A DNA stretch of 64,000 nt from Casp-alpha2 sp036337015 (GCA_036337015.1 JAYZEZ010000006.1:104703-168702), one strand, 5' to 3'; numbered from the stretch's first letter, positions 16,902-25,180 are shown. The notes: a model not told the origin generated them from the sequence alone. Program-made: numbers and translations.

Positions 16902-17966
16902 TTAAGTGCACACTAAAATATCTGTGTAGAGCTCGGATGCTTCGGGTTCTTTGCTGGATTGAGCAAATTCTGCAGCTTCAGTAACTATCGCCTTAATTTC
17001 ACGATCAATCTCTTTAAGAAAATTTTCATCTGTTGATTTTTTTTTAAAAAGTTGCTCGCGTAAATTATCAATAGGGTCAGATTCTTTTCGTACCTTAGAG
17101 ACCTCTTCCTTATCGCGGTATTTGGCAGGGTCTGACATAGAATGGCCCCGATAACGATAGGTCTTCATTTCTAATATATAAGGGCCCTTACCATCTCTGC
17201 ACCACTTTGCGGCTTTTATTCCTGCTTCTCTTACGGCAAGTACATCCATTCCATCGATTTGCTGGCCCGGAATAGCAAAACTATTTCCTCGACGATAAAG
17301 TTCTGTAGTTGATGATGCCCGTTCAATGGATGTGCCCATTCCATAGCGATTATTTTCAATGACGTAAATTATAGGAAGGTTCCATAGTTTTGCCATATTA
17401 AAAGATTCATAAATTTGTCCTTGGTTTATGGCTCCATCACCGAAATATACTTGAGCTATACCACCGTCAGCTTTGTATTTATGAGAAAATGCAAGTCCTG
17501 TACCTATTGGGACTTGTGCCCCGACAATACCATGGCCGCCGTAAAAATTTTTTTCGCGACTAAACATGTGCATAGACCCCCCCTTGCCTTTAGAGTATCC
17601 ATCCCGGCGGCCAGTTAGTTCAGCCATTACTCCCTTTGGATCCATATCACAGGCCAACATATGCCCATGATCACGATAAGATGTAATTATTGAATCCTGT
17701 TTTTCGGCAGCTGCCATCATACCAATAACGACAGCTTCCTGGCCAATATATAGATGGCAGAAACCGCCAATTAGACCCATGCCATATAGTTGGCCTGCTT
17801 TCTCTTCAAATCTACGGATCATCAACATTTGACGATAGTATTTTAATAGCTCTTTGGGAGAGATGGATGTTCTTTGTGTCTTTCGCTTTATAGAATTTTT
17901 TGATTTATTTTTTGATTTTAAAGATATTATGGAATTTTTTTTTAAATTTTTAGATTTTTCTACCAT
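16902..17966 (-). CDS. pdhA: Pyruvate dehydrogenase E1 component, alpha subunit
   Basis: Binds thiamine diphosphate and, with PdhB, decarboxylates pyruvate. Motifs: MIRRFEEKAGQLYGMG, GFCHLYIGQEA, the ThDP motif from YFGDGAINQG to VIENNRYGMG, and the phosphorylation-loop-like YRYRGHSMSDPAKYR. The first 35 residues are an unusual lysine- and serine-rich tail (KNKSKNSIKRKTQR) not needed for the fold. It is the first gene of the PDH operon. Upstream lie a -10-like TATACT and a 27-bp palindrome suited to operator control. The gene follows the ABM pair and ftsB on the same strand, 172 bp away, so it probably has its own promoter. Confidence 0.97.
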   Translation of the reverse strand: MVEKSKNLKKNSIISLKSKNKSKNSIKRKTQRTSISPKELLKYYRQMLMIRRFEEKAGQLYGMGLIGGFCHLYIGQEAVVIGMMAAAEKQDSIITSYRDHGHMLACDMDPKGVMAELTGRRDGYSKGKGGSMHMFSREKNFYGGHGIVGAQVPIGTGLAFSHKYKADGGIAQVYFGDGAINQGQIYESFNMAKLWNLPIIYVIENNRYGMGTSIERASSTTELYRRGNSFAIPGQQIDGMDVLAVREAGIKAAKWCRDGKGPYILEMKTYRYRGHSMSDPAKYRDKEEVSKVRKESDPIDNLREQLFKKKSTDENFLKEIDREIKAIVTEAAEFAQSSKEPEASELYTDILVCT

Positions 17967-17991
17967 TTTTAATATCTCACGGCTAAATTTC

Positions 17992-18018
17992 TGTCAGTGT
18001 AATTAATTAACACTGACA
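17992..18018. promoter_or_regulatory. 27-bp palindrome upstream of pdhA, candidate operator
   Basis: Arms TGTCAGTGT (17992-18000) and ACACTGACA (18010-18018) are perfect 9-bp inverted repeats around AATTAATTA. The site ends 25 bp before the pdhA ATG. On the minus strand a TATACT (18021-18026) sits 2 bp upstream of it, so the palindrome would cover the transcription start. No T-run follows on the minus strand, which argues against a terminator. The binding regulator is unknown. Confidence 0.55.
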
Positions 18019-18138
18019 TTAGTATACCAATGAGCTAAAAATAGTATAATAACGAGTTAATATCAAGCGAACAAATACTAGTTAATCGATTGTTTTAAAA
18101 GATAAAATAAAGGTTAACTTAATATTAGTTAATTTTTA

Positions 18139-18525
18139 TTATGCAGCTTTCTGTGAAATTTTCTCTAAGCTGAAATTACGTTTTTCCATTAACCAAGGCC
18201 AGAGACACCCTGTTGTACACATAAGAGAAGTTAATTCTGTCTTGCTGTAAGACGCAAATTTTTCAACTTTTCTAATCCAATGTGACATTGAAGTATAAGA
18301 ATCCCAATAACACACACGAGCAACACGACCATCTGCCGATTTTTCTGTCTCAAAACCCGTATAGCCTAGTTCATTCGTTGCCATTGCTATAGCAATAGAT
18401 GCTGTATCAAGAAAGTTTGAATCGCTATCTTTATTTTTTTTTGATTTCTTATCAGTTTGATTTGGTGGTGTAACATAAACTACAGTGTAATAAAGTGGTT
18501 TCTTAGTTGGTTGAATAATGCTCAT
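18139..18525 (-). CDS. Small ABM-fold-like protein, second of a pair
   Basis: A 128-aa protein of unknown function. Residues about 12-100 resemble the dimeric alpha+beta barrel of the antibiotic-biosynthesis-monooxygenase (ABM) type: YYTVVYVT strand, a lysine-rich loop, IAIAMATNELGYTGFET, CYWDSYTSMSHWIRKVE, then a C-terminal segment with a C-x3-C pair (CTTGCLWPW). The upstream neighbour aligns to it over QKGFLG/ELGYTG and the YW-x(8)-W helix, so the two look like diverged paralogues. The usual histidine after the tryptophan is absent here (VEKF, not EH), so it may not be enzymatic. Its ATG overlaps the neighbour's TGA (ATGA). No signal peptide. The fold call is by eye. Confidence 0.6.
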   Translation of the reverse strand: MSIIQPTKKPLYYTVVYVTPPNQTDKKSKKNKDSDSNFLDTASIAIAMATNELGYTGFETEKSADGRVARVCYWDSYTSMSHWIRKVEKFASYSKTELTSLMCTTGCLWPWLMEKRNFSLEKISQKAA

Positions 18526-18923
18526 GATAAATGCTCCGAAATTTTTTTAATTTTTGAGAAGACACATTTGTTAAACTTTTGAAGGATTTGGTTGAAATTA
18601 CTATCAGTGGCATCATTTTCAATTAACGAAACTTTAATGCTGCAAGTTTCAGCTAAACCAATCCCAAATTGATGGGTAATTTTATGTTCTCCAACGTTAA
18701 TCCACATTTCAATATCATCAATATCTCTCCAGTATGAGATTGTTGATTTTTTACCTTTTTTATCTCGAGAGCTATTGAGACCTAAAAAACCTTTTTGTCG
18801 CATCGCCAAACTGACCATTCGGTCAGTAGGAGCGATTTCTTCCTTATCTTTAATCCCATATTGTCGTTCGTTAAGAGTAGCCATGTAATATGGTGGATCT
18901 AAGCTTTCTACTAGATTTTCCAT
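18522..18923 (-). CDS. Small ABM-fold-like protein, first of a pair, coupled to ftsB
   Basis: A 133-aa protein resembling ABM-domain proteins: PPYYMATLNERQYG, MVSLAMRQKGFLGLNSSRD, then TISYWRDIDDIEMWINVGEH, which fits the family pattern YW-x(8)-W-x(4)-EH. It lacks a signal peptide or membrane segment. Its start overlaps the ftsB stop (TAATG, 1 bp) and its stop overlaps the next gene's start (ATGA, 4 bp), so ftsB and both small genes should be translated together. Possible roles of ABM folds include heme or quinone oxidation, or ligand sensing; none can be chosen. Location between ftsB and pdhA, where alphaproteobacteria usually have no gene, is notable. Confidence 0.65.
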   Translation of the reverse strand: MENLVESLDPPYYMATLNERQYGIKDKEEIAPTDRMVSLAMRQKGFLGLNSSRDKKGKKSTISYWRDIDDIEMWINVGEHKITHQFGIGLAETCSIKVSLIENDATDSNFNQILQKFNKCVFSKIKKISEHLS

Positions 18924-19249
18924 TAATTTCTCCTTTTGTGTCCTTTAAGAATCACTATGTCATCTTTGTACCCGTAGTTGAGCATCAGCATAGCTCTTTC
19001 CTCGAGCAAATCTGGGTCGATGGATCTTGGTTTCATGAGGTTGACGCGATGCTCAATCTCTTGGCGCTCAGAATGAGTGCGTTCCATGATTTTTTTAGCT
19101 AATGCTGTTCTTTGTTTAATCTTCCACCAAGCAAGAAGACCTCTATCACCATTAGCAAAATGGTAAGTAAAGTAACTAACAGCTAATACACCTAATAATG
19201 GTCCTACGATGAAACGTAGGCGAGCACGAAATTCTTGTAATAAATGCAT
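18923..19249 (-). CDS. ftsB: FtsB/DivIC family cell-division protein (septum formation initiator)
   Basis: A small bitopic protein of the divisome that links FtsL and FtsQ and activates septal wall synthesis. The 108-aa product has a short cytoplasmic N-terminus, one membrane segment (about residues 13-30, FIVGPLLGVLAVSYFTYHF), GDRGLLAWW, then a coiled coil (KIKQRTALAKKIMERT... EIEHRVNLM) and the PDLLEERAMLMLNYGYKDDIVIL tail typical of the alphaproteobacterial form. It is downstream of eno as in the family, but a parvulin gene has been inserted between the two. It overlaps the next gene by 1 bp. Confidence 0.85.
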   Translation of the reverse strand: MHLLQEFRARLRFIVGPLLGVLAVSYFTYHFANGDRGLLAWWKIKQRTALAKKIMERTHSERQEIEHRVNLMKPRSIDPDLLEERAMLMLNYGYKDDIVILKGHKRRN

Positions 19250-19370
19250 GGACTGTGGGCCCTGGTTCTCTTTGTTATTTTCTTAATTCACAGTCCCAAC
19301 CCATATCTATCAATGCATGAAAATTATTAATAAGTAGTTAGCAAAAATACAGAGCTAACTTACTTGATAA

Positions 19371-19408
19371 TTAGTAATAAAAAATTTATTGAAATTTTTT
19401 ATTATTAG
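19371..19408. repeat. AT-rich inverted repeat, 12-bp perfect core
   Basis: Arms AATAAAAAATTT (19376-19387) and AAATTTTTTATT (19392-19403) pair perfectly over 12 bp with the loop ATTG. Pairing extends outward by about five more positions with two G-T pairs. It could be a terminator or cruciform-prone element; its direction is not determinable. Confidence 0.5.
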
Positions 19409-19547
19409 GAAGGTTAGATTCTTAAAATTATACTAAGCCAGCTTAGATATTTATAAGGAAGGTTGTTAGGAGTACACTTAATACCTACTCCTAGCTCCAT
19501 AACGTACCTTTTACATAAGCTTATTTATTCTTAGTGTTTTATTGGTT

Positions 19548-19568
19548 CAATATCCCTCTGGGATATTG
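19548..19568. terminator. Hairpin just downstream of the parvulin gene
   Basis: CAATATCCC-TCT-GGGATATTG is a perfect 9-bp stem with a 3-nt loop, ending 8 bp after the parvulin stop on the minus strand. There is no clear U-tract on that strand; a T-rich run follows on the opposite strand. It is called a possible terminator because of position; it may instead only protect the 3-prime end. Confidence 0.4.
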
Positions 19569-19576
19569 CAATATTT

Positions 19577-19876
19577 TTATTCTGTTCTTTGAATTAGATG
19601 ATAGCCAAAACTTGTTTCTACTACACTGCTAGTTGACCCAATTTCAAGATCAAAGGCGGCTTTTTCAAACTCTGGAACCATTGCTCCTTTTCCAAAAAAA
19701 CCAAGATCGCCACCATTAGATCCTGAAGGGCAATCTGAATTTTCTCTAGCTAATTCAGCAAAGTCGCTACCTTCTTCTAAATCGCTAATTAAACTTTCGA
19801 TAGCTTTTAAAGCATCCTCTTTTGAACGCGATTTAATATCGACTAAAATATGTGATGCTCGAATTTCATTAGGCAT
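19577..19876 (-). CDS. Single-domain parvulin peptidyl-prolyl isomerase (PpiC-like)
   Basis: A 99-aa cytosolic parvulin catalysing cis-trans isomerisation of prolyl bonds. The whole protein is one rotamase domain: IRASHILVDIKSRSKEDA, FAELARENSDCPSGSNGGDLGFF, GKGAMVPEFEKAAFDLEIG, and the terminal SFGYHLIQ. No signal peptide or anchor. ATG at 19876 has AAGGA about 8 nt upstream. It lies 85 bp downstream of eno and 327 bp upstream of ftsB, splitting the usual eno-ftsB adjacency. It is close in size to E. coli PpiC (93 aa). Confidence 0.93.
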   Translation of the reverse strand: MPNEIRASHILVDIKSRSKEDALKAIESLISDLEEGSDFAELARENSDCPSGSNGGDLGFFGKGAMVPEFEKAAFDLEIGSTSSVVETSFGYHLIQRTE

Positions 19877-19961
19877 ATGTCGTTCCTTTTTATTTTGTGT
19901 TGAAATTGTTAATTTTGATTATCACTATCAACTAATGTAAGAGTTTTTAGCTGGTAAAAAC

Positions 19962-21254
19962 TTATAAATTGTGAGCCTTTGTCTTAATTGCTTCACGTCC
20001 AGCGTATTTAGATGCTGGGCCAAGTTCTTCATCTATACGTATTAGCTGATTGTATTTTGCAAGTCGATCTGTGCGACTTAGTGAGCCAGTTTTGATTTGC
20101 CCTGCGTTTGTTGCTACAGCAATATCGGAAATTGTTGTATCCTCTGTTTCCCCTGAGCGATGAGAAATTACAGTGTTATAGGATGCTTTTTGTGCCATTT
20201 CTATGGTTTGCAGAGTTTCAGTTAAAGTTCCAATCTGATTGACTTTTATAAGTATAGAGTTAGCAACGCCTTTTTTTATACCTTCAGCTAGTCTTTCAGG
20301 ATTGGTTACGAAAAGGTCATCACCAACTAATTGTACTTTATCTCCTATTGCGTCTGTTAATTCTTTCCAGCCGGCCCAGTCATCCTCATCCAAACCATCT
20401 TCAATTGATACGATAGGATATTTGCTCACAAGATTTTCATAATATTTAACCATACCATTGCTATCTAGAGATTTTCCTTCACCAGCAAGCTCATATTTTC
20501 CATTTCTGTAAAATTCGCTCGATGCTGAATCTAACCCAAGAACAACGTCGTCACCTGGCCTATATCCTGCCCCCTCTATTGCTTTAAGAATAAAGTCTAG
20601 TGCTTCAGTTGCACTTTTTAAACCTGGAGCGAAACCGCCTTCGTCTCCAACATTGGTACTATGATTTTTGTCGGATAGATTCTTTTTTAATGTTTGAAAA
20701 ATTTCAGAACCGTAACGTATAGCTTCTGCAATATTGTCAGCTCCAATGGGGAGTATCATAAATTCTTGTATATCAATTGGGTTGTCGGCGTGTGCGCCTC
20801 CATTAATGATATTCATCATTGGTAGAGGAAGAAGATTGACATGTGTTCCTCCAATGTAACGATAAAGTGGTTGTCCAGATTCTATAGCCGCAGCATTTGC
20901 ACACGCCAAACTAACGCCAAGTATCGCATTGGCGCCAAGGCGACTTTTATTATCAGTTCCATCTAGGCCTATCATAGTGTGGTCTATCAGAAATTGATCT
21001 TCGACATCAAATCCTGATAGCGATTCAAAAATTTCCCTATTTACAGACTCTATCGCAGCTAAAACACCCTTTCCATTGTACCGATCTTTATCTAAATCAC
21101 GAATTTCAACAGCTTCATACTTACCTGTGGAGGCTCCTGAAGGAACTGCGGCTCTTCCCAGAACACCTGTTTCAAGGGTCACATCCACCTCAACTGTCGG
21201 GTTGCCACGGCTATCAATGATCTCGCGGGCAAAAATATCAATAATGGCAGTCAT
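19962..21254 (-). CDS. eno: Enolase
   Basis: Converts 2-phosphoglycerate to phosphoenolpyruvate in glycolysis. The 430-aa protein shows AREIIDSRGNPTVEVDV, GAVPSGASTG-type loop (AAVPSGASTGKYEA), GDEGGFAPGL, the metal-binding acidic residues in LGLDSASSEF and VSIEDGL and LVGDDLFVTN, the catalytic lysine in ILIKVNQIGTLTET, and ISHRSGETEDT. Start 18 bp after kdsA. Full length. Confidence 0.98.
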   Translation of the reverse strand: MTAIIDIFAREIIDSRGNPTVEVDVTLETGVLGRAAVPSGASTGKYEAVEIRDLDKDRYNGKGVLAAIESVNREIFESLSGFDVEDQFLIDHTMIGLDGTDNKSRLGANAILGVSLACANAAAIESGQPLYRYIGGTHVNLLPLPMMNIINGGAHADNPIDIQEFMILPIGADNIAEAIRYGSEIFQTLKKNLSDKNHSTNVGDEGGFAPGLKSATEALDFILKAIEGAGYRPGDDVVLGLDSASSEFYRNGKYELAGEGKSLDSNGMVKYYENLVSKYPIVSIEDGLDEDDWAGWKELTDAIGDKVQLVGDDLFVTNPERLAEGIKKGVANSILIKVNQIGTLTETLQTIEMAQKASYNTVISHRSGETEDTTISDIAVATNAGQIKTGSLSRTDRLAKYNQLIRIDEELGPASKYAGREAIKTKAHNL

Positions 21255-21272
21255 GGAAGCACTCTCCAGTGA

Positions 21273-22118
21273 TTATTCTATTTTAATTGGATTCTTTTTA
21301 GCTAGTTGATCAAATTTTTTTAAAGTTGCAACTATCTTTGGTAAATTTTTTAGGGGTATCATATTAGGGCCATCTGATGGAGCTTTATCAGGGTTTTCGT
21401 GCGTTTCTAGAAAAATACAAGCAATTCCGATGGATACAGCACTACGTGCTAGAACGGGAGCAAATTCTCGCTGTCCTCCAGAAGAAGTCCCCTTCCCACC
21501 AGGTTGTTGAACAGAGTGTGTTGCGTCAAATACTACCGGACAACCAGTCTGTGCCATGATTGGTAGGCTTCTCATATCAGAGACCAAAGTGTTATAGCCA
21601 AAACTAGCGCCACGTTCACATACCATAACATTTGGATTTCCAGTATTCTTAACTTTTTCAACTACCTGCTTCATATCCCAAGGTGCCAAAAACTGACCTT
21701 TCTTTATATTAATTACTTTTCCGGTATTACCAGCGGCGACTAGTAAATCAGTTTGTCGACATAAAAAGGCAGGAATCTGGAGAACATCTACGACTTCGGC
21801 TATAACTTTGCAATGGTTTGGCTCATGAACGTCTGTTATAACGGTTAATCCTGTTTCTTTTTTTATATCTGAAAAAATTTTAAGTGCTTCGTCAATTCCT
21901 AGCCCGCGCGAACTACTTGAACTAGTGCGATTAGCTTTGTCGTAAGATGTTTTATAAATCAATCCAATTTCAAGGTCATTAGCCATTTCCGCAAGTGAGC
22001 TTGAAATATCTAGAGCGTGGTTTCTACTTTCCATGACACACGGTCCTGCAATCAATACTAAGGGAAGATCATTGCCGATCTTTAGATTGTTAATAGTAAT
22101 TTGATGTGTCTTTGTCAT
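21273..22118 (-). CDS. kdsA: 3-deoxy-8-phosphooctulonate synthase
   Basis: Makes KDO-8-phosphate from PEP and arabinose-5-phosphate for the LPS inner core, which shows this is a Gram-negative organism making KDO. The 281-aa TIM barrel has LIAGPCVMESRNHA, YKTSYDKANRTSSSSSRG, ITDVHEP, DVLQIPAFLCRQTDLL, CERGASFGYNTLVSDM, FDATHSVQQPGG and GGQREFAP. The metal-ligand pattern with Cys in AGPC and His in DVHEP suggests the metal-dependent-type sequence at those positions, but only structure would settle it. It sits between pyrG (20 bp) and eno (18 bp), giving a tight operon. Confidence 0.96.
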   Translation of the reverse strand: MTKTHQITINNLKIGNDLPLVLIAGPCVMESRNHALDISSSLAEMANDLEIGLIYKTSYDKANRTSSSSSRGLGIDEALKIFSDIKKETGLTVITDVHEPNHCKVIAEVVDVLQIPAFLCRQTDLLVAAGNTGKVINIKKGQFLAPWDMKQVVEKVKNTGNPNVMVCERGASFGYNTLVSDMRSLPIMAQTGCPVVFDATHSVQQPGGKGTSSGGQREFAPVLARSAVSIGIACIFLETHENPDKAPSDGPNMIPLKNLPKIVATLKKFDQLAKKNPIKIE

Positions 22119-22138
22119 AGAAGTATATTAAGCCAGTA

Positions 22139-23764
22139 TTAAACCAAACGCGATTGCTGAATAGCGCCAGCAATAAATGAGGTGAACAAGGGGTGAGGGT
22201 CGAACGGCTTTGATTTGAGTTCTGGATGAAATTGTACGCCGATAAACCACGGGTGATCAGGTATCTCTATAATTTCTGGCAAAATTCCATCGGGTGACAT
22301 TCCAGAAAAAAACATACCAGTTTTTTCTAATTTTTTTTGGTAAGTAGTATTAACTTCATAACGATGGCGGTGACGTTCAAGTATTTCCAAATTTTTGTAA
22401 ATTTTTGATGCTCTACTACCTTCTTTAAGCTTACAAGGATAGGCGCCTAAGCGCATCGTCCCGCCCATATTACCACCAGATTCGCGATGGTGAAGCTCAT
22501 CACCTTTTAGCCATTCTGTCATCAAACCAACAACTGGATTTTTACAAGAACCAAACTCTGTTGATCCAGCATCGCTGATTTTTGCTAGATTCCTTGCAGT
22601 CTCGATGACTGCCATTTGCATACCAAAGCAAATACCAAAATAAGGAACATTGTGTTCTCGAGCAAATCTAGCAGCAGCTATTTTCCCTTCTGACCCACGT
22701 TCCCCAAAACCTCCAGGTACCAGAATACCATGCACACCCTCAAGTTCATGGAGCGTATTCCCAGTTTCAAATATTTCTGCGTCTACCCACTGTGTATTGA
22801 CACGAACATTGTTGGCAATTCCGCCATGGTCGAGGGCTTCAGACAGTGATTTATAAGCATCCATTAAGCCTGTATATTTACCTACAATTGCAATTGAGAC
22901 TTCGCCTTCAGGCTTAATCACACGACTAGCAATACCTGTCCATTTATTTAGTGCAGGAGTTGGCGCATCAATATCAAAATGATGACAAACTTGTGCATCC
23001 AATCCTTCTTCGTGGTAACTTATTGGAACCTTATAAATCGTCTCAACGTCAAGAGCAGTAATTACAGATTCTTCACTAACATTGCAAAATTGTGCAATTT
23101 TACGGCGTTCTGATTCTGGTATTGGTCGGTCCGATCGACAAAGTAGAACATCTGGTTGAATGCCAACGCTTAATAACTCCTTTACTGAATGTTGTGTTGG
23201 TTTGGTTTTTAACTCACCTGCAGTCGGAATATAGGGGATTAGCGTTAGATGAAGATACATAGTATTTTTCCGGCCAAGGTCATTACGTAGTTGTCTAATT
23301 GCTTCTAAAAACGGAAGACCTTCAATATCTCCAACAGTGCCCCCAATCTCGCATAGAACAAAGTCTTCATCACTTAAATTGCTTGTAACGAAATTTTTTA
23401 AAGCGTCAGTAATATGTGGTATTACTTGAATTGTGGCACCCAAATAATCACCTCTGCGTTCTTTAGCAATAACATCGGAATAGATTCTTCCTGTAGTTAC
23501 GTTATCACTTTGCCTTGATGCGACACCTGTAAATCTTTCATAATGTCCAAGATCAAGATCTGTTTCCGCGCCATCATCAGTGACATAAACTTCTCCATGT
23601 TGGTATGGAGACATAGTTCCTGGATCAACATTAATATATGGATCAAGTTTACGGAGACGAACGTTAAAACCTCGAGCTTGAAGAAGCGCACCAAGTGCAG
23701 CTGATGCAAGACCCTTTCCTAGAGAGGATACCACTCCGCCGGTGATGAATATAAACCGCGTCAT
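22139..23764 (-). CDS. pyrG: CTP synthase
   Basis: Aminates UTP to CTP using glutamine. The 541-aa protein has the N-terminal amidoligase domain (FITGGVVSSLGKG, LDPYINVDPGTMSPYQHGEV, GGTVGDIEGLPF) and a C-terminal class I glutamine amidotransferase domain (GILVPGGFGERG, PYFGICFGMQ with the nucleophile cysteine, GVQFHPE). Start ATG at 23764; secG lies 107 bp upstream on the same strand and kdsA is 20 bp downstream. The order secG-pyrG-kdsA-eno is common in alphaproteobacteria. Full length. Confidence 0.98.
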   Translation of the reverse strand: MTRFIFITGGVVSSLGKGLASAALGALLQARGFNVRLRKLDPYINVDPGTMSPYQHGEVYVTDDGAETDLDLGHYERFTGVASRQSDNVTTGRIYSDVIAKERRGDYLGATIQVIPHITDALKNFVTSNLSDEDFVLCEIGGTVGDIEGLPFLEAIRQLRNDLGRKNTMYLHLTLIPYIPTAGELKTKPTQHSVKELLSVGIQPDVLLCRSDRPIPESERRKIAQFCNVSEESVITALDVETIYKVPISYHEEGLDAQVCHHFDIDAPTPALNKWTGIASRVIKPEGEVSIAIVGKYTGLMDAYKSLSEALDHGGIANNVRVNTQWVDAEIFETGNTLHELEGVHGILVPGGFGERGSEGKIAAARFAREHNVPYFGICFGMQMAVIETARNLAKISDAGSTEFGSCKNPVVGLMTEWLKGDELHHRESGGNMGGTMRLGAYPCKLKEGSRASKIYKNLEILERHRHRYEVNTTYQKKLEKTGMFFSGMSPDGILPEIIEIPDHPWFIGVQFHPELKSKPFDPHPLFTSFIAGAIQQSRLV

Positions 23765-23871
23765 GGACGTGTACTTTACACCAAACTTCCAGAATTCAAA
23801 ATCAAATAGATAAAATTATTACCATAAGCCCATGATTTATTTTCTTAGAGGCTATAAATTCACCGGAAACC

Positions 23872-24216
23872 TTACTTTGCTAGTGGTACGCTCGGTTCAG
23901 ATGGCTCAGGTGTTTTTTCGTTTTTTAGAAGCGGTTGATCTATGATCGAGCCTTGATTTTTATTAGTTGATGCAAGAATCGCTAAAGTAAGGCTTGTAAC
24001 CATAAAAGCAGCTGCAATGAGTGCCGTAGTTCGTGTTAGTAGGTCTGCAGTTGCTCGACTGCTCATAAATCCACCCATACCACTACCAGAGCCTCCTCCC
24101 ATACCAAGAGCACCTCCCTCACTCCGCTGGAGAAGGATGATGCAGACAAGTGCAATGGCTAGAATCAGGTGGATGACAAGAATGACCGAGGTCATGAGAT
24201 GTTTGTTCCCTTGCAA
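23872..24216 (-). CDS. secG: Preprotein translocase subunit SecG
   Basis: Accessory inner-membrane subunit of SecYEG. The 114-aa protein has two membrane segments (LVIHLILAIALVCIILLQ and LTRTTALIAAAFMVTSLTLAIL) flanking the family loop RSEGGALGMGGG, SGMGGFMSSR. The C-terminal tail is polar and rich in Pro, Glu and Ser (KTPEPSEPSVPL). ATG at 24214-24216. It is downstream of tpiA by 75 bp on the same strand, a typical adjacency. Confidence 0.95.
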   Translation of the reverse strand: MQGNKHLMTSVILVIHLILAIALVCIILLQRSEGGALGMGGGSGSGMGGFMSSRATADLLTRTTALIAAAFMVTSLTLAILASTNKNQGSIIDQPLLKNEKTPEPSEPSVPLAK

Positions 24217-24291
24217 TTTACAGATATAATTAGTTTCTTTGTTAAATTTTTTAAGTGCTCATGTATTTTTAGTCTTTCTTGACCAAAATGG

Positions 24292-25059
24292 CTAGACAGA
24301 ACTTTTTGCAATTTTTAAAAATTCTAATGAGTCAAGACTAGCACTACCAATAAGCCCTCCATCAACATCATCTAATAATAATAAATTTTTTGCATTTTTT
24401 GAGTTTAGTGAACCACCATAAAGTATTCTTAGTGTATTCGAGCAATTGTCACCTAATACATTCGTTAATTCAGTTCTAATTAGAGAATGAACGGCCTGAA
24501 CATGTTCTAATGTAGGCGTTAAACCGGTTCCAATAGCCCAAATTGGTTCATAAGCAATGACCGTATTAGATCCGGTTACTCCTTTAGTAGGAAGTGACTT
24601 AGATAATTGATTCTTAATTACTTCAAAAGTGAGTCCATCATCATATTCTTCCCTAGTTTCTCCAATACAGATAATTGGGGTCATTTTAGAGTTATAAACA
24701 GCATGCGCTTTTTCTTTTACTTCAGAGTTAGTTTCTCCGTGGTTAATTCTTTGGTCAGCATGGCCAACTATTACATATGAACAGCCAACTTCTGCAACCA
24801 TTAAGGAGCTGACGTCTCCTGTGTAGGGTCCTTTGTTTTCTGCATGACAATTTTGAGCCCCTAATTTTATATTACTATTAGAGATGATAGTCTCTATTGC
24901 ACTTAGTAAGGTGAATTGTGGACAAATAACTAAATCAAAATCAGGTTCAGGAATTTTTTTCATGTCGTTTGCTAAAGTTTGAGCTAATTTGAGCCCGTCT
25001 TTTTTTAGGCAGTTCATTTTCCAGTTTCCGACAAATAGAGGACGGCGATATTGGGACAT
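24292..25059 (-). CDS. tpiA: Triosephosphate isomerase
   Basis: Interconverts dihydroxyacetone phosphate and glyceraldehyde-3-phosphate. The 255-aa barrel shows FVGNWKMN with the catalytic lysine, YVIVGHADQR with the catalytic histidine, AYEPIWAIGTGLT with the catalytic glutamate, ILYGGSLNSKNA and DGGLIGSASL. The histidine loop reads GHADQR where most enzymes have GHSERR; the Ser-to-Ala and Glu-to-Asp changes are conservative variants, worth noting but not disabling on sight. It is divergent from ppiD. Confidence 0.96.
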   Translation of the reverse strand: MSQYRRPLFVGNWKMNCLKKDGLKLAQTLANDMKKIPEPDFDLVICPQFTLLSAIETIISNSNIKLGAQNCHAENKGPYTGDVSSLMVAEVGCSYVIVGHADQRINHGETNSEVKEKAHAVYNSKMTPIICIGETREEYDDGLTFEVIKNQLSKSLPTKGVTGSNTVIAYEPIWAIGTGLTPTLEHVQAVHSLIRTELTNVLGDNCSNTLRILYGGSLNSKNAKNLLLLDDVDGGLIGSASLDSLEFLKIAKSSV

Positions 25060-25151
25060 GTAATAATTTCCATTTTTGGTGAGATGGTAGAAATTTTAAT
25101 GGTGTTTATGTACCATAATTTTACGAAAGCTTAAAACTTTGAAAATCCTTG

Positions 25152-25180
25152 TTGCGGGTAATATGGAGCCCCCGTATGAT
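25152..25180 (+). promoter_or_regulatory. Candidate promoter of ppiD-trpE
   Basis: TTGCGG (25152-25157), a 17-nt spacer and TATGAT (25175-25180; 5 of 6 consensus) read toward ppiD, about 84 bp before its ATG. The bases right after the -10 are GCCGCGCG, a GC-rich discriminator in an otherwise AT-rich region, as seen in stringently controlled promoters. Inference from sequence only. Confidence 0.55.

Larger units (their letters stand above)
19250..19576. other. 327-bp intergenic region rich in inverted repeats
   Basis: There is no ORF or tRNA between the parvulin and ftsB. It contains at least four inverted repeats: 19371-19408 (near-perfect, AT-rich), CTAAGC-CA-GCTTAG at 19433-19446, an 8-bp stem at 19467-19474/19486-19493, and 19548-19568. 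One may terminate the parvulin transcript and others may belong to the ftsB leader. No structured RNA family was recognised. Confidence 0.5.
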
